Program-made: the position numbers and the translations under genes | The notes under the pieces: generated by a model | What the model saw: only the letters and a program-made list of their open reading frames with translations | Database searches by the model: none | What the model was told of the DNA's origin: nothing | Source: Nocardioides halotolerans DSM 19273 | Lineage (GTDB): Bacteria > Actinomycetota > Actinomycetes > Propionibacteriales > Nocardioidaceae | Assembly: GCF_000422805.1 (NCBI RefSeq) | Contig: NZ_KE383923.1 | Span: 1 to 64,000 of the forward strand | DNA length: 64,000 nucleotides | Direction: 5' to 3' | Shown here: positions 9,428-17,063 of the stretch, piece by piece | Position numbering within the stretch: the stretch's first letter is position 1 | Layout of the letters: each line of letters begins with the position of its first letter

Positions 9428-10606
9428 GTGGCAGGGGTGCGGCTGGAGCGCGGGCAGCGGCGTGCCGTCGCGCTCGTCATCGTCGTCACCCAGCTCGTGG
9501 TCGCCGTCGTCACCGGCGTGGTGATCTCGGTCGCCTACGGCAAGCTCGACAAGAACTTCATCACCGGCGACCCGATCGACCACAAGACCAAGAAGCACCA
9601 CCACATCGGCGGCGACCCGCTCGACATCCTCGTGATGGGCTCCGACTCCCGCGCCGGCGCCGGCAACGACATCGACGGCCAGACCGACATCGGCGAGCGC
9701 TCCGACACCACGATCCTCGTGCACGTCTCGGCCGACCGGAAGACCGTCTACGGCGTCTCGCTCCCGCGCGACGCGATGGTCCGGCGACCCGACTGCGAGG
9801 GTCCCGACGGCGAGACCGTGCCGGGCGCGGAGCTCGACATGTTCAACGCGGCGTACTCCCTCGCCGGGGCGACGTGCACCGTGGCCCAGGTCGAGGAGCT
9901 GACCGGCATCTACATCGACCACTACGTCACGCTCGACTTCAACGGGTTCAAGGACATGGTCGAGGCGGTGCACGGCGTCACCGTCTGCATCCCCGAGGCC
10001 GTCGACGACAGCGCGCACGGCATCACGTTCGAGGCCGGCACCCAGGAGCTCGACGGGCAGCAGGCGCTCGACTACGTGCGCGAGCGCTCCTCCACGCCGA
10101 ACGCCGACATCGGCCGGATGAAGCGGCAGCAGGCGTTCATGGCCTCGATGATCAACAAGGTCGTGAGCGCCGGCACCCTCACCCGGCCGAGCCGGGTCTA
10201 CAACTTCCTCAAGGCCGCGACCGGCTCGATCGTCACCGACCCCGGCCTGAGCTCGCTGAGCGGGCTGGTGCACCTGGCATGGGAGTTCCGACGCACCGAC
10301 CTCGACAACATCTCGTTCATCACGGTGCCGTTCGAGGAGTACCCGCCCGACCCCAACCGCCTCCAGTGGTCGGCGTCGGCCAAGGGCCTCTGGAAGGTCA
10401 TCCTCGAGGACCAGCCGCTGCCGAAGAAGTACCGCGAAGAAGCGATCTCGGCGGACAAGCCGCCCGGCACGCCGGCCGGCTCCGGCGCGGCGTCAGGCTC
10501 CGACCCGGGCACGACGTCCGGCGCTCCGGCATCGCCGCCGACGACGCCCGACGCCACCCCCTCCGGCGGGGAGCAGGAGTCGGACGCCAACGGCCTCTGC
10601 GCCTGA
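9428..10606 (+). CDS. LytR-CpsA-Psr (LCP) family cell-wall polymer ligase
   Basis: The 392-residue protein has a short cytoplasmic end, one membrane segment (about 12-37), and an extracellular LCP domain (about 60-310). Motifs include DILVMGSDSRAG, RSDTTILVHVSADRKTVYGVSLPRD, and DYVRERSSTPNADIGRMKRQQ, which carry the conserved Asp/Arg residues that bind the polyprenyl phosphate substrate. A proline/serine/threonine-rich tail follows residue 345. Family members transfer wall teichoic acid, arabinogalactan or capsule to peptidoglycan. The polymer here is unknown. The GTG start fits the family N terminus. Confidence 0.9.
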   Translation: MAGVRLERGQRRAVALVIVVTQLVVAVVTGVVISVAYGKLDKNFITGDPIDHKTKKHHHIGGDPLDILVMGSDSRAGAGNDIDGQTDIGERSDTTILVHVSADRKTVYGVSLPRDAMVRRPDCEGPDGETVPGAELDMFNAAYSLAGATCTVAQVEELTGIYIDHYVTLDFNGFKDMVEAVHGVTVCIPEAVDDSAHGITFEAGTQELDGQQALDYVRERSSTPNADIGRMKRQQAFMASMINKVVSAGTLTRPSRVYNFLKAATGSIVTDPGLSSLSGLVHLAWEFRRTDLDNISFITVPFEEYPPDPNRLQWSASAKGLWKVILEDQPLPKKYREEAISADKPPGTPAGSGAASGSDPGTTSGAPASPPTTPDATPSGGEQESDANGLCA

Positions 10607-10647
10607 GCCTGGCTCCACGCTGAGGCCGTGGCGTCCGTACGCCGGTC

Positions 10648-11787
10648 TCAGCCCGCCCGGCTGACCAGCTCCTCCCCGCGCAGCAGCGGGAGCACCGAGT
10701 CGCCGACCCGGCCGATCTCGGTGCGGTACGGCGTGTCGGAGAGCACGAAGTGGCTGACACCGAGCTCCTGGTACCTCCGCAGGGCGTGCGCCACGTCTTC
10801 GGCGGAGCCCACGAGCCAGGTGGTGCCGGCGCCGCCACCGCCGTACCGACCGGGAGCGGTGTAGAGGCAGGTGTCGAGGACGTCGCCGCGCTCGGCGAGG
10901 TCGAGCAGCCGCTGCTGGCCGGTCGCCTTGAAGCCGCTGCGCTGGAAGAGCCGCTGCGAGGCGCCGTCGCCGTGCTGCTGCTCGGCCATCCGCGCGACCT
11001 TCGCCTCGGCGTCGCGCCAGGCAGCCTCGGTGGTGTCACGCACCAGCGTCGTGATGCGCAGCCCGAACTCCAGCGGTGGCAGGTCGCGGCCCAGTGACTG
11101 CTCCAGACCCTTCAGCCGCTCGATGCGCTCGCCGACGCCGTCCAGCGGCTCGCCCCAGAATAGCTGCACGTCGGACTCGGTGGCCGACACCCGTTCGGCC
11201 GCCTCGGAGGCACCGCCGAAGTAGAGCCGCGGGTGCGGCCGGCCCTCCCGCGCGACCGGGCGTGGCGAGACGGTCGAGTCCCTGACCGAGAAGTGCTCGC
11301 CCTCGAACGTCACGTCCTCCTCGGTCCACAGGCGGCGGACCAGGCGCATGAACTCCTTGGTCCGGGCGTAGCGGTGCGCCTGGTCGCCCTCGACGTCGCC
11401 GTACTGGTGCAGGTTGTCCTGCCCCGACACGATGTTGACCCGCACCCGGCCGCCCGAGAGCTGGTCGAGGGTGGCCGCGGCCGACGCGAAGTGCGCGGGC
11501 TGCCAGTAGCCCGGACGGATCGCAATCAGCGGGTTGAACGTCGTCGTGCGCGCCACGAGCGCGGTCGCGACCGTGAACGTGTCCGGACGGCCCCAGCTGG
11601 TGCCGAGCAGCGCACCCGCCCAGCCGTGGTCCTCGACCAGCCCGGCGAGGCCCGCCTGGTAGTCGAGGGTGCCGTAGCCGTCGTCGGCGGTGCCGGTGTC
11701 GCCGCGGTGGCCGGGCTCGACGGTGTTGGGGAGGTACCAGAGGAACTCGGGGTCGTGATCGTGGTCGTGACGGGTCGGGTTGCTCAT
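10648..11787 (-). CDS. ssuD: FMNH2-dependent alkanesulfonate monooxygenase
   Basis: The 379-residue TIM-barrel protein of the bacterial luciferase superfamily matches SsuD in length and sequence. Examples are FLWYLPNTVEPGHRG at the start, HPRLYFGGASEAAERV in the middle, and GRYGGGGAGTTWLVGSAEDVA near the end. SsuD cleaves C1-substituted alkanesulfonates to aldehyde and sulfite with FMNH2 and O2, supplying sulfur. It is divergent from ssuA-C-B, which would import the substrate. A strong inverted repeat between the two units suggests shared control. No SsuE-type FMN reductase is adjacent, although one of unknown partner is at 32592. Confidence 0.88.
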   Translation of the reverse strand: MSNPTRHDHDHDPEFLWYLPNTVEPGHRGDTGTADDGYGTLDYQAGLAGLVEDHGWAGALLGTSWGRPDTFTVATALVARTTTFNPLIAIRPGYWQPAHFASAAATLDQLSGGRVRVNIVSGQDNLHQYGDVEGDQAHRYARTKEFMRLVRRLWTEEDVTFEGEHFSVRDSTVSPRPVAREGRPHPRLYFGGASEAAERVSATESDVQLFWGEPLDGVGERIERLKGLEQSLGRDLPPLEFGLRITTLVRDTTEAAWRDAEAKVARMAEQQHGDGASQRLFQRSGFKATGQQRLLDLAERGDVLDTCLYTAPGRYGGGGAGTTWLVGSAEDVAHALRRYQELGVSHFVLSDTPYRTEIGRVGDSVLPLLRGEELVSRAG

Positions 11788-11812
11788 CGGGTGGACGCCT
11801 TTCCGCTAATGT

Positions 11813-11838
11813 CTAGTGTGTTGGTAGTTTTACACTAG
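11813..11838. promoter_or_regulatory. Candidate operator for the divergent ssu units
   Basis: CTAGTGT (11813-11819) and ACACTAG (11832-11838) are perfect 7-bp inverted arms with 12 AT-rich bases between them. They lie in the 92-bp ssuD/ssuA divergent region. Placement supports binding by a sulfur regulator. No regulator gene is adjacent. Confidence 0.5.
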
Positions 11839-11879
11839 TTCAGCCGATGAAGCATCCCCGAGCTCCTCCAAGGAGAGTG

Positions 11880-12947
11880 ATGAAGCAACGTCTCGCCCCA
11901 CGCGCCGCCGCAGCTGCGGCCGTGCTCACCCTCGGCCTCGCCGCGTTGACGGCGTGCGACAGCGCGTCCGGCTCCGACGGCCCGAAGCTCGGGGCCGACG
12001 CGACGATCCCCGACACGGTGCCCAGCGGCACCGTGCTCCGCGTCGGCGACCCGGCCACGCAGACAGCGATCGAGGCCGCCGGGCTCGACGAGGAGCTGGA
12101 GGACGAGGGCGTCGAGGTCGAGTGGGCCAACATCAGCGGCGGCCCCAAGACGCTCGACGCCTTCCGCGCCCACGCGATCGACGTCGGCTCCGCCCAGGAC
12201 ATCCCGCCGCTGTTCGCGCAGTGGACCGGCACCGACATCACGATCGTGGCGACCACCAACCGGGTCGACGCGACCAACCACCCCGTCTACGAGCTCGGCG
12301 TCGCGCCGGGAGTCGACGTGTCGTCGCTCGACGACCTCAGGGGCAAGAAGATCGCCTACTCCCCCGGGCAGGCGCAGGGCGCGCTCGTGCTGCGCGCGCT
12401 CGACGCGGCCGGGCTGAGCCAGGACGACGTCGAGCTCGTCGAGATCCAGAGCGTCGACGACGTCTACGTCAACGTGCTCGGCAGCAAGCAGGTCGACGTC
12501 GCACCGCTGGGCGGCACGCTCCTCACGTCGTATCTCGCGAAGTACGGCAGCGACGGCGGCACCTCGATCCCGACCGGCATCCGCGACGACCAGAGCCTGC
12601 TCTACGCACCGAAGGAGACGACGGAAGACGCCGGCAAGGCGGCCGCGCTCGCGAAGTACGTCGTGGTGTGGGCCAAGGCCAAGCAGTGGATCAACGAGCA
12701 CCCCGAGGAGTACGCCCAGGCGTTCTACGTCGACCACGAGGGGCTGACCCTCGAGGACGGCCTCAAGGTGATCGCGCAGACCGGTCAGCTCGAGCTGCCG
12801 GCCTCGTGGGACGAGACGATCGCCCGGCACCAGGAGACCGCCGACCTGCTCGCCGAGGAGCAGGACCACCCGAAGCTCGACGTCGGCGCTCTCTACGACC
12901 GCCGCTACGAGGAGATCATCGCCGACGCGCTGGGGGCTGGTGCCTGA
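11880..12947 (+). CDS. ssuA: Sulfonate ABC transporter substrate-binding lipoprotein
   Basis: The 355-residue protein starts with a lipoprotein signal peptide ending LAALTAC, acylated at Cys26. A periplasmic-binding fold of the NMT1/SsuA type follows (VGDPATQTAIEAAGL, GPKTLDAFRAHAIDVGSAQDIP, LRGKKIAYSPGQAQGALVLRAL). An in-frame ATG at 11847 exists, but the ATG at 11880 is preceded by AAGGAGAGTG and begins a normal signal peptide. Its stop overlaps the ssuC start by one base (TGATG). Substrate is likely an alkanesulfonate, judged from SsuD next door. Confidence 0.88.
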   Translation: MKQRLAPRAAAAAAVLTLGLAALTACDSASGSDGPKLGADATIPDTVPSGTVLRVGDPATQTAIEAAGLDEELEDEGVEVEWANISGGPKTLDAFRAHAIDVGSAQDIPPLFAQWTGTDITIVATTNRVDATNHPVYELGVAPGVDVSSLDDLRGKKIAYSPGQAQGALVLRALDAAGLSQDDVELVEIQSVDDVYVNVLGSKQVDVAPLGGTLLTSYLAKYGSDGGTSIPTGIRDDQSLLYAPKETTEDAGKAAALAKYVVVWAKAKQWINEHPEEYAQAFYVDHEGLTLEDGLKVIAQTGQLELPASWDETIARHQETADLLAEEQDHPKLDVGALYDRRYEEIIADALGAGA

Positions 12948-13786
12948 TGACGACGCTCCTCGAACGTCCCACCGCCGCCTCCGCCGGCCCGGTCGTCGAC
13001 AAGCGCGTCGTACGCCGCCGCCTCGGGCCGGGCAAGCGGATCCCGTTCTCGCTCGCCATCGGGCCGCTCCTCCTGGTCGGCCTGTGGTGCCTGCTGTCGG
13101 CCACCGGACGGCTCGACCCGCGCACGCTCTCCGAGCCGTGGGTGGTCGTGGAGACGGCCCGCGACCTGATCGAGAACGGCCGGCTCCAGGACGCGCTGCA
13201 GACCTCCGCGGTGCGCGCCTTCGCGGGGCTCGGCCTCGGGACGGCGATCGGCACGCTCCTGGCGCTGGTCTCCGGGCTGAGCCGGGTGGGCGAGGCCGTC
13301 ATCGACGGCCCGATCCAGGTCAAGCGCGCCATCCCGACCCTCGCGCTGCTTCCGCTGCTCGTGCTCTGGCTCGGCATCACCGAGGAGATGAAGATCGTCA
13401 CGATCGCGCTCGCGGTGATGCTCCCCGTCTACATCCACACCCACAACGGCCTCCGGACCATCGACGGCCGCTACGCCGAGCTGGCGGAGACCGTCGACAT
13501 CGGGCGCCCGCAGTTCATCCGCGACATCGTGCTGCCTGGTGCGATGCCCGGCTTCCTGCTCGGCATGCGGTTCGCGGTCACGACGGCGCTGCTGTCGCTC
13601 GTGGTCGTGGAGCAGATCAACGCGACCAGCGGCATCGGCTACATGATCCACCTGGCGTCCAGCTACGGGCAGACCGAGATCATCGTGGTCGGCCTGGTCG
13701 TCTACGCACTGCTGGGCCTCGCCGCCGACGGCCTGGTCCGCACCATCGAGAGGAAGGCGCTGGCATGGCGACGGACGCTGGGCTGA
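12947..13786 (+). CDS. ssuC: Sulfonate ABC transporter permease
   Basis: The 279-residue membrane protein has about six hydrophobic segments. The BPD-type EAA loop (AELAETVDIGRPQFIRDIVLP, truncated as shown by the 20-residue limit at LAETVDIGRPQFIRDIVLP) contacts the ATPase. The N terminus has a basic cytoplasmic stretch before the first helix at about residue 38. It overlaps ssuA by 1 nt and ssuB by 22 nt, so the three components are coupled. Taurine/sulfonate specificity is inferred from context. Confidence 0.88.
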   Translation: MTTLLERPTAASAGPVVDKRVVRRRLGPGKRIPFSLAIGPLLLVGLWCLLSATGRLDPRTLSEPWVVVETARDLIENGRLQDALQTSAVRAFAGLGLGTAIGTLLALVSGLSRVGEAVIDGPIQVKRAIPTLALLPLLVLWLGITEEMKIVTIALAVMLPVYIHTHNGLRTIDGRYAELAETVDIGRPQFIRDIVLPGAMPGFLLGMRFAVTTALLSLVVVEQINATSGIGYMIHLASSYGQTEIIVVGLVVYALLGLAADGLVRTIERKALAWRRTLG

Positions 13787-14550
13787 CCACCGGGCAGCTG
13801 GAGGACCGGACCGCCGTACGGGTCGAGCGGCTGCACCGCAGCTTCAACGAGGCGGGTGGGGTCCTCAACGGGCTCGACCTCGACATCGCTCCGGGCGAGT
13901 TCGTGGCTCTGATCGGCCGCAGCGGCAGCGGCAAGAGCACGCTGCTGCGGGCGCTGGCCGGGCTCGACCGCGACGTCGCCGGCCACGGCTCGATCGACGT
14001 GCCCGACCGGGTGTCGGTCGTGTTCCAGGACTCGCGACTGCTGCCGTGGCGGCGGATCCTCGACAACGTCGCCTTCGGGCTCCGCGGGCGCGACGCGCGG
14101 CGGCGGGGCGAGGAGGCGCTGGCCGAGGTCGGGCTCGCCGGCCGCGAGCGCTCCTGGCCGCACGAGCTCTCGGGCGGCGAGCAGCAGCGGGCTGCGCTGG
14201 CGCGCTCGCTGGTGCGCGACCCCGAGCTGCTGCTCGCCGACGAGCCGTTCGGAGCGCTCGACGCGCTGACCCGGATGCGGATGCACATCCTGCTCAAGCG
14301 GCTGTGCGCCGTGCACCGGCCGTCGGTGCTGCTGGTCACCCACGACGTCGACGAGGCGATCGTGCTCGCCGACCGGGTGATCGTGCTCGTCGACGGCGTC
14401 GTCTCCTCCGACATCCACATCGACCTCGGGGAGCGTCGCTCCCCGGGCGACCCGCGCTTCGCCTCGCTGCGCACCAGGCTCCTCGCCGAGCTCGGAGTGG
14501 AGGACGACCACGAGGCCATCGACACCCAGGACAGGAAGGCTGCTTCATGA
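13765..14550 (+). CDS. ssuB: Sulfonate ABC transporter ATP-binding protein
   Basis: The 261-residue ATPase has Walker A GRSGSGKST (51-59), Q-loop VVFQDSRLLPW, signature LSGGEQQR, Walker B LLLADEPFGALD and the switch histidine VTHDVDEA. These are all standard for the nitrate/sulfonate/taurine subfamily. The start ATG lies 22 nt inside ssuC and gives the family-length product. Its stop overlaps the following aldo/keto reductase start as ATGA. Confidence 0.93.
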   Translation: MATDAGLTTGQLEDRTAVRVERLHRSFNEAGGVLNGLDLDIAPGEFVALIGRSGSGKSTLLRALAGLDRDVAGHGSIDVPDRVSVVFQDSRLLPWRRILDNVAFGLRGRDARRRGEEALAEVGLAGRERSWPHELSGGEQQRAALARSLVRDPELLLADEPFGALDALTRMRMHILLKRLCAVHRPSVLLVTHDVDEAIVLADRVIVLVDGVVSSDIHIDLGERRSPGDPRFASLRTRLLAELGVEDDHEAIDTQDRKAAS

Positions 14551-15596
14551 CCATCGACGTCTCGTCGTACCGACTGCTCGGCACCACCGGGCTCAAGGTC
14601 AGTCCGCTGACCCTCGGCGCGATGATGTTCGGCAGGATCGGCAACCCCGACCACGAGGACTCGATCCGGATCATCCACCGGGCCCTCGACGCCGGCATCA
14701 ACATCATCGACACCGCCGACGTCTACTCCCGCGGCGAGTCCGAGGAGATCGTCGGCAAGGCGCTCGCCGGGCGCCGCGACGACGTGATCGTCGCGACAAA
14801 GGTGCACGGGGCGATGTCGGACGACGACCCCAACGCCCAGGGCAACTCGCGGCGCTGGATCATCCGCGAGGTCGAGGAGTCGCTGCGCCGGCTCGGCACC
14901 GACCACATCGACCTCTACCAGCTGCACCGGCCGCGGCCCGAGACCGACATCGACGAGACCCTCTCGGCGCTCTCCGACCTGGTGCACGCCGGCAAGGTCC
15001 GCTACATCGGCACGACGACGTTCCTGCCCTCGCAGGTCGTCGAGGCCCAGTGGGTCGCCGAGCGCCGGCACCGCGAGCGCCCGGTGACCGAGCAGGCGCC
15101 GTACTCCATCCTCGCCCGCGAGGTGGAGCGCGACCTGCTGCCCACCGCGCAGAAGTACGGCCTCGGCGTGCTGCCGTGGAGCCCGCTCGCGGGCGGCTGG
15201 CTGTCGGGGCGCTACCGCCGCGGCGAGGCCTCGACCCACGAGTCGAGCCGCCTCGAGCGGCAGCCGGCGCGGCACGACCCGTCGCTGCCGGAGAACGCGC
15301 TCAAGCTCGAGGCGGTGCACCAGCTCCAGGACCTCGCCGACCAGGCCGGGGTCTCGCTCGTCCACCTCGCGCTGGCGTTCGTGCTGGAGCACCCGGCGGT
15401 CACCTCGGCGATCATCGGACCGCGCACGATGGAGCACCTCGAGTCGCAGCTCGACGTCGTGAAGGTCTCGCTCTCGAAGGACGTTCTCGACCGGATCGAC
15501 GAGATCGTCCCGCCCGGCACCACGATCAACGAAGCCGACCGCGGCTACGCGCCGCCCGTCCTGACCGACGCGGCGTTGCGGCGACGTTCGGCGTGA
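14547..15596 (+). CDS. Aldo/keto reductase
   Basis: The 349-residue AKR barrel has the catalytic tetrad Asp55, Tyr60, Lys85 and a histidine in LYQLHRP. The NADPH-binding C terminus includes SAIIGPRTMEHLESQ. It overlaps ssuB by ATGA with AGGAAGG upstream, so it is the last gene of the ssu operon. SsuD releases an aldehyde from each alkanesulfonate, so a co-transcribed aldehyde reductase would remove that toxic product. This role is an inference from position. A strong terminator follows at 15630. Confidence 0.9.
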   Translation: MTIDVSSYRLLGTTGLKVSPLTLGAMMFGRIGNPDHEDSIRIIHRALDAGINIIDTADVYSRGESEEIVGKALAGRRDDVIVATKVHGAMSDDDPNAQGNSRRWIIREVEESLRRLGTDHIDLYQLHRPRPETDIDETLSALSDLVHAGKVRYIGTTTFLPSQVVEAQWVAERRHRERPVTEQAPYSILAREVERDLLPTAQKYGLGVLPWSPLAGGWLSGRYRRGEASTHESSRLERQPARHDPSLPENALKLEAVHQLQDLADQAGVSLVHLALAFVLEHPAVTSAIIGPRTMEHLESQLDVVKVSLSKDVLDRIDEIVPPGTTINEADRGYAPPVLTDAALRRRSA

Positions 15597-15629
15597 TCGC
15601 CGCCTGAGGCTCACGCAGCCTCACGACAC

Positions 15630-15661
15630 GAGCCCGGCACCTTCGTGGGGGTGCCGGGCTC
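15630..15661 (+). terminator. Terminator of the ssu operon
   Basis: GAGCCCGGCACC (15630-15641) pairs perfectly with 15650-15661 across an 8-nt loop, 33 bp after the aldo/keto reductase stop. Twelve consecutive pairs with no U-tract is typical of actinobacterial terminators. Confidence 0.85.
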
Positions 15662-15748
15662 GGCTGCGTCCCCGTCGGGAGGTCGCGCAGTCGGGTGCCA
15701 CGTGCGCCGCGTCGGCGCCTCGCGCCGGGTGCCATCCGCACTTGGTCC

Positions 15749-15809
15749 ACCAACGAGAAGAGCCGGTCCTCAGCGCTGACGCGCTGCCGGACCGGCTCTT
15801 CTCGTTGGT
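15749..15809 (-). terminator. Long hairpin directly after tRNA-Glu
   Basis: The arms 15749-15769 and 15789-15809 (ACCAACGAGAAGAGCCGGTC and its complement) are 21 bp long and perfect. An inner CAGCGC-TGAC-GCGCTG stem continues the hairpin. The right arm includes the CCA end and discriminator base of tRNA-Glu. The hairpin should terminate the tRNA transcripts and may guide 3' end processing. Confidence 0.75.
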
Positions 15810-15881
15810 ACCCCCGACCGGATTCGAACCGGCGCTACCGCCTTGAGAGGGCGGCGTGCTAGGCCGCTACACAACGGGGGC
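15806..15881 (-). tRNA. tRNA-Glu (CUC)
   Basis: The minus strand folds as a complete 76-nt tRNA with encoded CCA. Acceptor stem is GCCCCCG with a G-U closing pair, anticodon loop is CTCTCAA (anticodon CTC), and the T arm is CCGGTTCGAATCCGG. It lies 91 bp downstream of tRNA-Gln on the same strand and near gltX, whose product charges it. Confidence 0.97.
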
Positions 15882-15944
15882 TCGCACTGCAGGTGTTGCT
15901 GGCGCAACCTGCGGAACTCTACTGGGAGCCCCCCGGACGCACCA

Positions 15945-15968
15945 ATCGCGACCGGCGCCGGCCGCGAT
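15945..15968 (-). terminator. GC-rich palindrome between tRNA-Gln and tRNA-Glu
   Basis: ATCGCG-ACCGGCGCCGGC-CGCGAT is a near-perfect 24-bp palindrome that starts 5 nt after the end of tRNA-Gln. It could be a terminator or a processing signal between the two tRNAs. Confidence 0.4.
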
Positions 15969-15972
15969 CTCG

Positions 15973-16044
15973 CTGGGATACTAGGACTCGAACCTAGACT
16001 AACTGGACCAGAACCAGTCGTGCTGCCAATTACACCATATCCCA
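15973..16044 (-). tRNA. tRNA-Gln (CUG)
   Basis: The 72-nt minus-strand gene has acceptor stem TGGGATA/TATCCCA, anticodon loop TTCTGGT (anticodon CTG) and T arm CTAGGTTCGAGTCCTAG. CCA is not encoded. The following bases are CGA, so the CCA must be added by nucleotidyltransferase. In actinobacteria this tRNA is normally charged with Glu by GltX and amidated by GatCAB, so its position near gltX is notable. Confidence 0.96.
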
Positions 16045-16111
16045 CTGTCTTACTGGTGTTCGGCCCGGTTGCCGAGGTGGTTTCCCACCGGCTCCGGACC
16101 GAGGAGAAACC

Positions 16112-17056
16112 TTACACGCGCGGTTCGGAGCCCTCCAAAACGTTCGGGGCCTGCCGGTCGACAGCGGTCCGCACGCCCATCCGCCGGGCCGCCCAGATCG
16201 CGAGCGCCAGGTAGACCAGCGACTGCGTGAGCGTCGTCGGCAGGGTCCACCAGCTGCCGCCCGTCGGGTTGAGCGCGGTCGTCATGTCGCTGAACGCCAG
16301 TGCGAAGCCGTAGGCCAGGAAGTTGTTGAGCACGTGCATCGCGATGCCGGCCTCGAGCCCGCCGGTCGCGATGACCAGGACACCGGCCACGATCCCGAAG
16401 GCGAGCCGGTCGACGAAGACGGGCGGGTCCTGGGCGCCGTGGGCGAGCGCGAACAGCACCGCCGGCACGAGTACGGCGGCCACCCGGCTGCGGAACAGCC
16501 CGCCGAACGCCTGGGTGAGGTAGCCGCGGAAGGCGTACTCCTCCCCCGCTGCCTGCAGCGGGGTGAGCAGGACGATGACGATCACGAAGTCGCGGGTGGT
16601 GTCGGTCCAGCTGTTCACCCCGCCCGAGGAGTCGGCCGGGTCGCCCGCGGCAGGCACGAACGAGCCGACGACGACGGTGGCCAGCAGCGCGACGAACGCC
16701 AGCCCGAACGTCACCGCCATCCAGCGCCACCGCAGCCGGCCGACGACCGACGAGACCCATCCCGGCGGCATCCGGTGCAGCGCCCACGTCACCAGCAGCA
16801 CGACCGGGATCGCCGCCGCCAGGGAGAGGTTGAGGTAGGCCAGCTGGCTGGGAGTGACGTGGGAGGTGTCGCTCAGGGCCTCGACGCGGTCGCCCACGTC
16901 GGCGCCCTGCGCGACGAAGACGACGACGAACCCGATCAGCAGGGCGAGCTGCGCGGCAATCATCAGCAGCACACCCACGACCAGGCCGAGGATCGGCCGC
17001 CAGGCGGCCCAGCGCCCCACGAGCCGCTGGACGAGGTGGTAGTTCACGCCCTCCAT
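16112..17056 (-). CDS. CPBP-family intramembrane glutamic endopeptidase
   Basis: The 314-residue membrane protein has about eight hydrophobic segments. The CPBP (Abi, CAAX-protease-like) motifs are EEYAFRG (Glu172, Glu173, Arg177), FALAHG (His206) and a later HVLNN. Bacterial members are implicated in membrane proteolysis and bacteriocin immunity. No substrate is evident here. It lies 7 bp downstream of gltX on the same strand and may be co-transcribed, with the tRNA-Gln promoter overlapping its 3' side. Confidence 0.88.
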   Translation of the reverse strand: MEGVNYHLVQRLVGRWAAWRPILGLVVGVLLMIAAQLALLIGFVVVFVAQGADVGDRVEALSDTSHVTPSQLAYLNLSLAAAIPVVLLVTWALHRMPPGWVSSVVGRLRWRWMAVTFGLAFVALLATVVVGSFVPAAGDPADSSGGVNSWTDTTRDFVIVIVLLTPLQAAGEEYAFRGYLTQAFGGLFRSRVAAVLVPAVLFALAHGAQDPPVFVDRLAFGIVAGVLVIATGGLEAGIAMHVLNNFLAYGFALAFSDMTTALNPTGGSWWTLPTTLTQSLVYLALAIWAARRMGVRTAVDRQAPNVLEGSEPRV

Positions 17057-17063
17057 CGGTCGC

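Noticed and set aside
15749-15881. Attachment site for an integrated element at tRNA-Glu
   Set aside because: No integrase gene or second copy of the tRNA end is present nearby; the inverted repeat is better explained as a terminator.
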